Positions 54,674 through 62,639 of a DNA stretch of 64,000 bases are shown piece by piece (positions within the stretch are counted from its first letter, which is position 1; each line of letters opens with the position of its first letter). Under the pieces are notes generated by a model. It was given only the letters and a program-made list of their open reading frames with translations. It had not been told where the DNA came from and made no database searches. The stretch comes from Methylovulum psychrotolerans. GTDB lineage: Bacteria > Pseudomonadota > Gammaproteobacteria > Methylococcales > Methylomonadaceae. A program made the translations under genes and the position numbers. The stretch lies in the NCBI RefSeq assembly GCF_002923755.1, contig NZ_PGFZ01000002.1:233079-297078 (forward strand), in the 5' to 3' direction.

Positions 54674-55597
54674 TTAGGGCAGGTCAGGGATGGTCATTGT
54701 CCCTTTAGCGACCAGTACCGCTTCGCCGCCGACGCGTAAGGTCAGGCTGTCCATGCCTTTATGGTCCATTTCCAGATTCACTACACTACGGCGGTGCTTG
54801 TCTTCGCCACGGTCTACTGAAAAGGTGTAGGTGCCTTTTTGCATGAAATCAAACGAACACAAGTAGGCGGCAAAAGCCGACATGGCACTGCCGATGGGCG
54901 GGTCTTCGTAGATGCCAATGCGTGACCCTAATAAACGGGTATGGAAATTGGCATCAAGGTGCATAGTTTTTGGCGCAAACAGCAATATTTCTTGGGCGGC
55001 GGTTTGCGGGGCGCTCGATTGGCTCCACGCCATCGGGTTAAAGCGGGCTTTCCTGACCGTTTCGTAAGCAAATACCGGAACGATCAAGTAGGGAAAGCCG
55101 CAAGAAACTAACCGTGCCGTGTATTTTTTGGTATCAAAATCCCCTGTCCGTAAGGATAGAAAACTGGCCAGTTCTTCGGTGCTGGGGGCGAAACGGTCAA
55201 CAATCGGCGTAACGTTACGCGAAAACTGCACGAGGGTCGGCTTACCTTGATAAGCGGAAATGTTCACTTCGACACTGCCGGCGTTTTGCTCAAAGATCAC
55301 AGGCGTGGTGGCCTCAGTGAGCTTAATATCGCCGATGCTTGCCAAGATGTAGGCGGTGGCGATAATTGGGTGGCCGGCAAAATCCAGCTCCCGTTGCGGC
55401 GAAAATACCTGCATCACGCGCCTGCCTGTGCGCTTGTCGCGTTTTCTCACGAACACCGTTTCCGACAGGTTCATTTCGTTGGCGACTTTTTGCATTTGTT
55501 GCCGGGTCAGGTTTTCGGCATAAGGAAACACCGCAATTTGCGCCCCGCTAAAAATCTGCCGAGTAAAGACATCGGCAATATAGTAATGGTATTTCAT
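54674..55597 (-). CDS. PhzF-family isomerase/epimerase-like protein
   Basis: A 307-residue PhzF-like protein: YYIADVFTRQIFSGAQIAVFP at the start (in two parts), NEMNLSETVFV with the catalytic Glu, QRELDFAGHPIIATAYIL, and the second-domain DPPIGSAMSAFAAYL. PhzF proteins isomerise or close small metabolites; this substrate is unknown. Its start overlaps the nirD stop by 4 bp, so it is embedded in the nitrite-reductase operon, an unusual neighbour. Confidence 0.85.
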   Translation of the reverse strand: MKYHYYIADVFTRQIFSGAQIAVFPYAENLTRQQMQKVANEMNLSETVFVRKRDKRTGRRVMQVFSPQRELDFAGHPIIATAYILASIGDIKLTEATTPVIFEQNAGSVEVNISAYQGKPTLVQFSRNVTPIVDRFAPSTEELASFLSLRTGDFDTKKYTARLVSCGFPYLIVPVFAYETVRKARFNPMAWSQSSAPQTAAQEILLFAPKTMHLDANFHTRLLGSRIGIYEDPPIGSAMSAFAAYLCSFDFMQKGTYTFSVDRGEDKHRRSVVNLEMDHKGMDSLTLRVGGEAVLVAKGTMTIPDLP

Positions 55598-55935
55598 ACG
55601 CTGGGCTCCGGAATGCCGACCGAGACGCGGGCATTATCTATACGCACGGGATAGGCGGGGATACGGACACTGCTATTCTCGAAACACTCGCCTGTCGTAA
55701 GGTGGAAATGCTGTTTATATAAAGGCGAAGCGACCATGGGCTGGCCGCCAATATCACCGATTAGCCCCCGCGCCAAAACATTGGCTAGTCCGAACGGGTC
55801 GAAATTATGCACCGCATACACCGATTCGGTGGCGGGCAGGTAAAAAAGGGCGATTTGTTGGTTTTGTACCAGTACACACACGCCGGAATTGGGTTGTAGA
55901 TCTTCTACCGCACAGACATCAAACCAGATTGTCAT
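55594..55935 (-). CDS. nirD: Nitrite reductase [NAD(P)H] small subunit NirD
   Basis: A 113-residue Rieske-like protein without iron ligands, as usual for NirD: TIWFDVCAVEDLQPNSGVCV, YAVHNFDPFGLANVLARGLIG, ASPLYKQHFHLTTGECFE. It assists NirB in reducing nitrite to ammonium. It starts 1 bp after nirB stops and overlaps phzF. Confidence 0.95.
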   Translation of the reverse strand: MTIWFDVCAVEDLQPNSGVCVLVQNQQIALFYLPATESVYAVHNFDPFGLANVLARGLIGDIGGQPMVASPLYKQHFHLTTGECFENSSVRIPAYPVRIDNARVSVGIPEPSV

Positions 55936-58467
55936 TTACGCTACCTCCACTAATTGAAAATGGCGACGTTCTTCGGGATTAGCAGGGCGGATTTGGCCGC
56001 GCTCCTCGACAAATACGATATTGTCGTCCGTTTGGTCGCTGTTGATGAAGTGACGGAAGCGTTTCAGCTTATCGGCATCTTCCAGCGTAGTCTTCCACTC
56101 GCATTGATAAGTGTCAATAACATGGGACATTTGCTGCTCCAGTTCGGCACACAGCCCCAGCTTATCGTCAATGACCACCGCTTTAAGGTAATCCAGTCCG
56201 CCCGCCAAATTTTCCAGCCATACCGAAGTGCGTTGCAGGCGGTCAGCGGTACGGATGTAAAAAATCAGCACCCGGTCGATGTAAGCGATAAGGGTGTCTT
56301 TATCCAATCCGGTGGCGAACAAGTCGGCATGGCGCGGTTTCATGCCACCATTGCCGCAGACATACAGACTCCAGCCGTTTTCGGTGGCGATCACACCGAT
56401 GTCTTTGCCTTGGGCTTCGGCACACTCGCGGGTGCAGCCAGACACGGCAAATTTGATCTTATGCGGCGAGCGTAAGCCTTTGTAACGGTTTTCTAAGGCA
56501 ATCGCCAAGCCGACGCTGTCATCCACGCCATAGCGGCACCACGTGCTGCCGACACAGGATTTGACGGTGCGTAGGGATTTGCCGTAAGCATGGCCGGATT
56601 CAAAACCGGCATCCACTAATTCTTTCCAGATAGCAGGCAGTTCCTCAAGCCTTGCACCGAACAGGTCAACCCGCTGACCGCCAGTGATTTTAGTGTACAG
56701 ATTATATTTTTTGCCGACTTGCCCCAGCACAATCAGCATATCGGGGCTAATTTCCCCGCCCGGAATCCGTGGTACGACCGAATAAGTACCGTCTTTTTGC
56801 ATATTGGCAAGAAAGGTGTCGTTAGTGTCTTGCAAACCGACATGTTCGGTTTTAAGAATGTAATCGTTCCAGTGCGAAGCTAGGATTGACGCGACGGCAG
56901 GCTTGCAAATCTCACAACCTAAGCCCCGGCCATGCTTTGCCAGCAAGGCATCGAACGTCTTAATGCCTTCGACTTTAATCAGGTTGTATAAGTCTTGGCG
57001 GGTATAGGCGAAATGTTCGCACAAATCGGTATTGACTTCGTAGCCTTGCTTGGCCAATTCGCAATTCAATACCGACTTTAACAAGGGTACGCAGCCACCG
57101 CAGCCTGTGCCCGCTTTGGTTTCGGCCTTTAGGGCATTGACCGTAGTGCAGCCTGCTTCAATCGCTGAACAGATGGCGCCTTTGCTGACTTCGTAGCAAG
57201 AGCAGATTTGTGCGGAAGCGGGCAGGGCATCAGGGCCTAGACCCACCGCTTCGCCGGCGTTGCGCGGCAAGATCAGGCTATCGGGGTGTTCGGGCAGGGC
57301 TATACCGTTTTGGCAATATTGCAGTAGCGTGCCGTATTCGTTGGCATCGCCAACCAGCACCGCCCCTAGCAGGCGGGTTTTGTCTTCACTGACTACCAGG
57401 CGTTTATACACATCGCTGCCACCGTTTTGATAGGTAAAAATTAATGCGCCTTGGGTTCTGGCATGGGCGTCGCCGATACTGGCGACATCCACGCCCATCA
57501 GTTTGAGCTTGGTGCTCATATCCGCGCCAGTGAACAGGGCTTCGCTGCCGTTCAGATCGGCAATAACGGTACGCGCCATCGCATAACCGGGAGCGACCAG
57601 CCCAAAAATCATGCCGTTCCATAAGGCACATTCGCCAATGGCGTAAATGTCAGGGTCAGAGGTTTTGCAGTGGTTATCAATGACAATGCCGCCGCGTTGG
57701 CCGATGTCTAAGCCGCAACCTTTGGCAATATCGTCACGCGGACGGATACCTGCCGAAAACAGCACTACATCCGTCTCTAGCTCTTCACCGTCGGCAAAGC
57801 ACATCTTGTTCACGCAGGTATCACCGTCGATAATTTGGCTGGTGTTCTTATTAGTGTGGACAGTGACACCTAAGGCTTCGATTTTCCGCCGTAACATCGC
57901 GCCGCCGCCTTCGTCGATCTGTACCGCCATCAGGCGCGGGGCAAACTCCACGACGTGGGTGTCCAAACCTAAATCTTTTAAGGCTTTAGCCGCTTCCAAG
58001 CCGAGCAAGCCACCGCCGACCACGGTACCGACTTTACCTGTCCGTGCCGCCGCCGTCATTGCTTCCAAATCTTCAATGGTACGGTAGACTAAGCAGTTTT
58101 TACGGTCGTGGCCGGGTACGGGCGGCACAAAAGGATAAGAGCCGGTCGCCAGCACCAATTTGTCGTAACGGATACTGACACCTTTGGCGGAAGTGACGGT
58201 TTTATGCTCGCGGTCAATTGTCGCTGCCCGGTCGCCCAAGTGTAGGGTGATGCCGTTATCGGCAAAAAAGCCTTCGGGGATCAACGACAGGTCTTCGGCG
58301 GTTTTGCCTGAGAAAAACTCAGACAGATGGACGCGGTCATACGCTGGCCTGGGTTCTTCGCAAAAAGTTACGATGTCGTATTGGTCTTTTCCGGTGCTGG
58401 CCGCCAGCCCTGCCAAAAAATGTTGGCCGACCATGCCGTTACCGATAACCACTAATGTTTGTTTCAT
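55936..58467 (-). CDS. nirB: Nitrite reductase [NAD(P)H] large subunit NirB
   Basis: NirB reduces nitrite to ammonium with NADH. The 843-residue protein has FAD and NADH domains (LVVIGNGMVGQHFLAGL, GTVVGGGLLGLEAAKAL), a BFD-like [2Fe-2S] region (ICSCYEVSKGAI, GTGCGGCVPLL), the ferredoxin-like repeat (LGQVGKKYNLYTKITGGQRV) and the siroheme/[4Fe-4S] site (CVGSTWCRYG, then VSGCTRECAE). AGAGG is 6 nt before the ATG at 58467. A longer in-frame ORF to 58608 runs through the regulatory leader and is rejected. It leads nirB-nirD-phzF-nasB-like. Confidence 0.96.
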   Translation of the reverse strand: MKQTLVVIGNGMVGQHFLAGLAASTGKDQYDIVTFCEEPRPAYDRVHLSEFFSGKTAEDLSLIPEGFFADNGITLHLGDRAATIDREHKTVTSAKGVSIRYDKLVLATGSYPFVPPVPGHDRKNCLVYRTIEDLEAMTAAARTGKVGTVVGGGLLGLEAAKALKDLGLDTHVVEFAPRLMAVQIDEGGGAMLRRKIEALGVTVHTNKNTSQIIDGDTCVNKMCFADGEELETDVVLFSAGIRPRDDIAKGCGLDIGQRGGIVIDNHCKTSDPDIYAIGECALWNGMIFGLVAPGYAMARTVIADLNGSEALFTGADMSTKLKLMGVDVASIGDAHARTQGALIFTYQNGGSDVYKRLVVSEDKTRLLGAVLVGDANEYGTLLQYCQNGIALPEHPDSLILPRNAGEAVGLGPDALPASAQICSCYEVSKGAICSAIEAGCTTVNALKAETKAGTGCGGCVPLLKSVLNCELAKQGYEVNTDLCEHFAYTRQDLYNLIKVEGIKTFDALLAKHGRGLGCEICKPAVASILASHWNDYILKTEHVGLQDTNDTFLANMQKDGTYSVVPRIPGGEISPDMLIVLGQVGKKYNLYTKITGGQRVDLFGARLEELPAIWKELVDAGFESGHAYGKSLRTVKSCVGSTWCRYGVDDSVGLAIALENRYKGLRSPHKIKFAVSGCTRECAEAQGKDIGVIATENGWSLYVCGNGGMKPRHADLFATGLDKDTLIAYIDRVLIFYIRTADRLQRTSVWLENLAGGLDYLKAVVIDDKLGLCAELEQQMSHVIDTYQCEWKTTLEDADKLKRFRHFINSDQTDDNIVFVEERGQIRPANPEERRHFQLVEVA

Positions 58468-58493
58468 AACAACCTCTACAGGAATTGTCAGGC

Positions 58494-58572
58494 AAAAAAA
58501 AAGGTGTCTTCGCGCATAAGCCATGCTTATGTGCGAAAGACACCTTTGTCTGGTCAGTTCAGCTTTGAACTG
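58494..58572 (-). promoter_or_regulatory. ANTAR-type antitermination leader of the nirB operon
   Basis: On the minus strand the leader first has hairpin P1 (58572-58555): CAGTTC-AAAGCT-GAACTG. P2 (58551-58538) is AGAC-AAAGGT-GTCT. Both have six-base loops with A at position 1 and G at position 4, the ANTAR-binding signature. The 3' arm of P2 lies in the 5' arm of a long terminator stem (58546-58501) that is followed by nine T (58502-58494). Binding of a NasT/NasR-type protein to P1-P2 would block the terminator and allow nirB transcription. No ANTAR gene is in the window. Confidence 0.85.
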
Positions 58573-58610
58573 TGATTGTTTACTCCTGCTTTGGAGTTTG
58601 AATAACAATA

Positions 58611-58625
58611 AGCAATTCGTGTGCC
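58611..58625 (-). promoter_or_regulatory. Sigma-54 promoter (-24/-12) of the nirB operon
   Basis: GGCAC-ACGAA-TTGCT on the minus strand matches the consensus GGCAC-N5-TTGCW exactly. Transcription would start near 58600, about 28 nt before hairpin P1, which fits an approximately 130-nt leader. This couples the operon to RpoN and an NtrC-like activator. Confidence 0.85.
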
Positions 58626-58712
58626 TACTTTTATGAGGAGCTTGTTTGCCTTGTTAATGCTGGGTTTTGGGGAATTTTAGCCGCTAAGAAAGCGGCTTTA
58701 GGCTGATTTTTC

Positions 58713-58727
58713 GCGCTATTCTGGTGC
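58713..58727. promoter_or_regulatory. Possible NtrC-type enhancer site
   Basis: GCGCT-ATTCT-GGTGC has one perfect NtrC half-site (GGTGC) and one imperfect half, about 90-100 bp upstream of the sigma-54 promoter, where enhancers usually lie. A small hairpin AGCCGC/GCGGCT lies at about 58679-58696. A second GGTGC half is near 58750. Confidence 0.4.
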
Positions 58728-58778
58728 AGTAAACTGTTTTTTTAGTGCGGGTGCTGAGGGTTAAAATGGGGGGTAGAG

Positions 58779-58808
58779 CGGAGTGCAAAGGTCTTTAGCC
58801 TTTGCACG
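58779..58808 (+). repeat. GCGGAGTGCAA palindromic repeat, third clear copy
   Basis: GCGGAGTGCAAAGGTCTTTA and following bases match the copies beside rlmJ at 23631 and 23681. The core TGCAAAGG/CCTTTGCA forms an 8-bp stem. It lies between the mazE remnant and the nirB control region. Confidence 0.65.
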
Positions 58809-58859
58809 ATGGCCTATAACCGTGTGTACCAACGTTCGGCCTAACGTCGGATCCTATAG

Positions 58860-59039
58860 CTAAAGTTGCTCCTGTCCCTGTAGTTTACCAACATCTAATT
58901 CGTTATGCCGATTGCTGTCAGTAATGCCGTCAAGCAACGTCGCCAATGTAAAAATGGGGCTTGCCGATTCGATAATGATACGCCCGTTCTCGGCACAAAC
59001 TTCTATGCCTTGCTCTACATTTAATTGGGTGGCTTGCAT
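58860..59039 (-). pseudogene. MazE/AbrB-like antitoxin, N-terminally truncated
   Basis: From the ATG at 59039 the 59 residues read MQATQLNVEQGIEVCAENGR, then IIIESASPIFTLATLLDGIT and DVGKLQGQE, the C-terminal two-thirds of a MazE/PemI antitoxin. The first 20-25 residues with the swapped-hairpin AbrB core are missing, and the gene now starts 16 bp after the purD stop. No MazF follows. It is a remnant. Confidence 0.65.
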
Positions 59040-59055
59040 GTTCTTACCGCAGGCC

Positions 59056-60333
59056 CTAAGCCTTAATCGCCTTAAAGCCAATATCGGTGCGGTAATAAAT
59101 GCCGTTCCAGTCGATTTTCGCCGCCAGTTCGTAAGCTTTGCGTTGTGCGGTGGCGATGTCTTCGCCTAAGGCACAAGCGCATAATACCCGCCCGCCTGCG
59201 GTAACGATGTCGTCGCCGACTTGCGCTGTACCCGCATGAAAAACTTTGCTGTCGTTGGCATCTTCACCCGGCAGGCCGGAAATGACCGCGCCTTTTTGGT
59301 AATGGTCAGGGTAGCCGCCCGCCGCCAACACGACACCTAAAGCCGCCCGTGCGTCCCATTCGCTGGTGGTGGTATTCAACTCGCCTGCCAAAGCCGCTAG
59401 GCACAACGCCACTAAATCGCTGTTCAGGCGCATCATAATCGGTTGGGTTTCGGGGTCGCCGAAGCGGCAGTTGAATTCCAAGACCTTAACCGAACCGTCG
59501 GGGGCGATCATCAGCCCGGCGTATAAAAAGCCTGTGTACGGAAGGCCGTCTGCCGCCATACCGTTTAAGGTTGCGGCGATGACTTCGCGCATGACGCGGT
59601 CGTGGATTTCGGGGGTGACGACCGGGGCGGGCGAATACGCGCCCATCCCGCCCGTGTTAGGGCCTTGGTCGCCGTTATCGCGGGCTTTATGGTCTTGCGA
59701 GGTCGCCATCGGCAGGGCGTGTTTGCCGTCGGCGATGACGATAAAGCTGGCTTCTTCGCCTTGCAGGAATTCTTCGATAACAACACGGTGTCCGGCTTCG
59801 CCAAAAGCGTTGCCCGCCAGCATGTCTTCAACGGCATTCACCGCTTCTTGCTCGGTTTGCGCGACAATCACGCCTTTGCCCGCCGCCAGCCCGTCGGCTT
59901 TAACGACAATCGGCGCACCGTGTTGCTTGATGTAAGCAATGGCTTGGGCTTTATCGGTAAAGCTTTGGTAAGCGGCGGTCGGGATGTTATGGCGGCTTAA
60001 AAAGTCTTTACAAAACGATTTGGAGCCTTCCAATTGCGCCGCTTGTGCCGTAGGGCCAAAGCATTTCAGCCCGGCGGCGTGGAATTGGTCGACAATGCCC
60101 AGCACCAACGGCACTTCAGGGCCGATAATGGTCAGGCCTATCGCGTTGTCTTGGGCGAAAAACAGTAAGGCCGGAATGTTATCGACGGCAATATCGACAT
60201 TTTCAATGCCGCTTTCCAATGCGGTGCCGGGATTGCCGGGGGCAACAAAAACTTTTTTGACCAGCGGGGATTGGCTGGCTTTCCAAGCAAGGGCGTGTTC
60301 GCGTCCGCCGCTGCCGACGATGAGGATATTCAT
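59056..60333 (-). CDS. purD: Phosphoribosylamine-glycine ligase PurD
   Basis: PurD (GARS) makes glycinamide ribonucleotide in purine synthesis. The 425-residue ATP-grasp enzyme starts MNILIVGSGGREHALAWKA and has IIGPEVPLVLGIVD, PIVVKADGLAAGKGVIVA, the VEDMLAGNAFGEAG block and MGAYSPAPVVT. The later VLEFNCRFGDPETQ motif holds metal ligands. It is downstream of purH in the same direction but separated by about 550 bp of repeats. Confidence 0.97.
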   Translation of the reverse strand: MNILIVGSGGREHALAWKASQSPLVKKVFVAPGNPGTALESGIENVDIAVDNIPALLFFAQDNAIGLTIIGPEVPLVLGIVDQFHAAGLKCFGPTAQAAQLEGSKSFCKDFLSRHNIPTAAYQSFTDKAQAIAYIKQHGAPIVVKADGLAAGKGVIVAQTEQEAVNAVEDMLAGNAFGEAGHRVVIEEFLQGEEASFIVIADGKHALPMATSQDHKARDNGDQGPNTGGMGAYSPAPVVTPEIHDRVMREVIAATLNGMAADGLPYTGFLYAGLMIAPDGSVKVLEFNCRFGDPETQPIMMRLNSDLVALCLAALAGELNTTTSEWDARAALGVVLAAGGYPDHYQKGAVISGLPGEDANDSKVFHAGTAQVGDDIVTAGGRVLCACALGEDIATAQRKAYELAAKIDWNGIYYRTDIGFKAIKA

Positions 60334-60426
60334 AATGGATGGTCTCGGGTTTTAGCTGGATGTGGGGTCTGTGGGCTGGAGCATCACGGCCGTCAGTTAC
60401 TCACAGTGGTGTTATTAATATGGCTA

Positions 60427-60622
60427 AGTAACGTGCATAAAATTAAGTCGGCGTTCCATTGCGTCTCAGCGTGTTAAACCCCACCCCAGCGGAGCTTATG
60501 GCTTCCCCATCATACAGGCGAAAATCAGGGGAAAAAAGCTCCTCCCCCTGACAAGGGGGAGGCTGGGAGGGGGTTGCCGTACTTTCGCCTGTACAACAGT
60601 AACGTGCATAAAATAATATCGG
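60427..60622. repeat. Repeat cluster between purD and purH, with an inverted copy of the 52903-53032 block
   Basis: 60476-60576 is a relative, in inverted orientation, of the GC-rich block inside the element at 52865 (shared AACCCCCTCCCAGCCTCCCC and TTTTCGCCTGT strings). It is flanked by direct repeats AGTAACGTGCATAAAAT...CGG at 60427-60451 and 60598-60622 (20 of 25 bases or more). The flanks share GTGCATA with the ends of the 52865 element. There is no ORF. Confidence 0.65.
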
Positions 60623-60651
60623 CCAGTCACTATCGTAAGGCGATTTCTCCC

Positions 60652-60676
60652 TTGGAGCGCGGCCATCTTGGCCGCC
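60652..60676 (+). repeat. Single REP-like unit
   Basis: TTGGAGCGCGGCCATCTTGG followed by CCGCC is a half-copy of the pairs at 45097 and 49740, with GGCCA/TGGCC replacing GGGCA/TGCCC, so its small hairpin is kept. The 22 bases upstream also match those before copy 2. Confidence 0.7.
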
Positions 60677-60700
60677 CTCTAGGACTTATGCCGCCTAGCG

Positions 60701-60874
60701 TTATTTTATGCCGATGTTAAGCAAGATAGTCCTTTCATTACGGTCACGGATGTCATCAGTGTCCGCGCCTTTCAAAACGTCGCGCAATGCGTTGGCATCA
60801 GATTTTTTCGCTGCAAGCACAGCCAAACCAAACCCTCTTGAAGGCCAGTGGCAGATTGTGGCTTGGCGGTATCT
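60701..60874 (-). pseudogene. Possible remnant of an unidentified gene
   Basis: A minus-strand open frame just after purH reads through about 57 codons without ATG (containing HWPSRGFGLAVLAAKKSDAN and DVLKGADTDDIRDRNERTIL) and stops at 60701. Its composition looks protein-like, but I do not recognise it. A GTG at about 60818 could start a 39-residue product. I treat it as a C-terminal remnant with low confidence. Confidence 0.3.
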
Positions 60875-60886
60875 TTAGGCAATGGA

Positions 60887-62446
60887 TTAATGCCGGAAAT
60901 GCCGCATTCCCGTAAACACCATCGCAATCCCGTGTTCGTCGGCGGCGGCGATGACTTCGCCGTCGCGCATGGAGCCGCCTGGATGGATGATGGCGGTCAC
61001 GCCCGCGGCGGCGGCGGCATCGATACCGTCACGGAACGGGAAGAAAGCATCGGAAGCCATGGCCGAACCGGACACCACCAAACCTTCATCAGCGGCTTTA
61101 ATGCCGGCGATTTTCGCCGAATAGACGCGGCTCATTTGCCCCGCGCCCACGCCGATGGTCTGGCTGTTTTTGCAATACACAATGGCATTGGATTTGACAA
61201 ACTTGGCGACTTTCCACGCAAACAGCATATCACGCAGCTCTTGCTCGGTCGGGGCGCGTTGGCTGACGATTTTCAGGTCGGCGGCGGTGATGGCGCCTTG
61301 GTCTTTATCCTGTACCAGCAAACCGCCCGCGACGCGTTTAAAGTCCAGCGATGCACCTTCTTGCTCAGGCCATGCCCCGCACTCCAAAACGCGGATATTC
61401 TGCTTAGCGGCAAGCACGGTTTGTGCCGCCGGGCTGATGACCGGAGCGATAATCACCTCGACAAACTGGCGGCCTATAATTTCGGCAGCGGTTTCGGCAT
61501 CGAGTTCGCGGTTAAAGGCGATAATGCCGCCGAACGCCGAAGTCGGGTCGGTTTGGTAGGCCAGATTATACGCGCCCAGATTGTCGTCCGCTTGCGCTAC
61601 GCCGCAGGGGTTGGCGTGTTTGACAATCACACAAGTCGGCAAATCGGTAAAGGCTTTGACGCATTCTAACGCGGCATCGGCATCGGCGATATTGTTATAA
61701 GACAGCTCTTTGCCTTGCAGTTGCTTAGCGGCGGCCAGCGTACCGGAAGCGGGGGGTTTTTCACGGTAGAAAGCCGCATTTTGGTGCGGGTTTTCGCCAT
61801 AGCGCAAGGCTTGGTGATGCTCAAATTGTAAGTTTAAAGTCTCAGGGAAGGCCGTGCCGTTGAGCTTGCCCAAATAGTCGGCGATTTGCGTGTCATAATT
61901 GGCGGTATGGGCAAAGCATTTGACCGCCAGCTGGAAGCGCGTCTGTCCGCCCAGTTGGTTGGCATTGGCACTCAGCTCGGCAAGGATAGTCGCGTAATCT
62001 TCTGGGTTGACCACCACCGCCACATCGGCATGGTTTTTCGCCGCCGCGCGTAACATGGTAGGGCCACCGATGTCGATGTTTTCAATCGCCGTCTCAAAAT
62101 CACAACCGGGTTTGGCGATGGTCGCCGCAAATGGGTACAGGTTAACCACCACCATATCAATCGGCAAAATGCCGTTCGCCGCCATAACCGCCTCATCAAT
62201 GCCCCGACGGCCTAAAATGCCGCCATGCACTTTCGGGTGCAAGGTTTTAACGCGCCCGTCCATCATTTCTGGAAAACCCGTGTAATCCGACACTTCCGTT
62301 ACGGGTATTTGGTGTTCCGCCAAAGTTTTGGCCGTACCGCCCGTCGAGAGGATTTCAATCCCCAACTGGTTCAGTGTCCGGCAAAAATCAACGATGCCGG
62401 ATTTATCGGAAACGCTGATTAACGCCCGTGTGATTGTTTTGTTCAT
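60887..62446 (-). CDS. purH: Bifunctional AICAR transformylase/IMP cyclohydrolase PurH
   Basis: PurH performs the last two steps to IMP. The 519-residue protein has an N-terminal cyclohydrolase domain ([44 protein letters not shown]) and a C-terminal transformylase domain ([13 protein letters not shown], the [10 protein letters not shown] motif with catalytic Lys/His, [12 protein letters not shown], ending [11 protein letters not shown]). The length is typical. A palindrome lies upstream. Confidence 0.97.
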   Translation of the reverse strand: MNKTITRALISVSDKSGIVDFCRTLNQLGIEILSTGGTAKTLAEHQIPVTEVSDYTGFPEMMDGRVKTLHPKVHGGILGRRGIDEAVMAANGILPIDMVVVNLYPFAATIAKPGCDFETAIENIDIGGPTMLRAAAKNHADVAVVVNPEDYATILAELSANANQLGGQTRFQLAVKCFAHTANYDTQIADYLGKLNGTAFPETLNLQFEHHQALRYGENPHQNAAFYREKPPASGTLAAAKQLQGKELSYNNIADADAALECVKAFTDLPTCVIVKHANPCGVAQADDNLGAYNLAYQTDPTSAFGGIIAFNRELDAETAAEIIGRQFVEVIIAPVISPAAQTVLAAKQNIRVLECGAWPEQEGASLDFKRVAGGLLVQDKDQGAITAADLKIVSQRAPTEQELRDMLFAWKVAKFVKSNAIVYCKNSQTIGVGAGQMSRVYSAKIAGIKAADEGLVVSGSAMASDAFFPFRDGIDAAAAAGVTAIIHPGGSMRDGEVIAAADEHGIAMVFTGMRHFRH

Positions 62447-62484
62447 GTCTGCCTTAATTATTAAAGAGTGTGCAAAGGTTGGGG

Positions 62485-62502
62485 GCGGCTTTATAAAGCC
62501 GC
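62485..62502. other. 18-bp perfect palindrome upstream of purH
   Basis: GCGGCTTTATAAAGCCGC lies 39 bp upstream of the purH start, in the 193-bp gap to the divergent phosphoesterase-TIR gene. It does not match the PurR box. It could be an operator or a small hairpin. Confidence 0.4.
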
Positions 62503-62639
62503 TGCTGGGCGTATTATAAACGGCTAGGGCATTCCTTCAATGCTTGTTTAAGAAAGGCTTGCCTATTACGGAGATAAGTTGGCTATAAAGGTAATTTATC
62601 GGTAAACTTAAGCGATTATCGCCATTGGAAAACACTGAT

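Noticed and set aside
58468..58608. Extended nirB start at 58608
   Set aside because: The extra 47 codons run through the terminator and ANTAR hairpins, and a good ribosome site supports 58467.
60848..61669. 273-codon plus-strand ORF opposite purH
   Set aside because: It lies wholly antisense to a strongly conserved enzyme and has no recognisable domain; it is a shadow frame.
62485..62502. PurR operator before purH
   Set aside because: The palindrome GCGGCTTTATAAAGCCGC does not match the ACGCAAACGTTTGCGT consensus.
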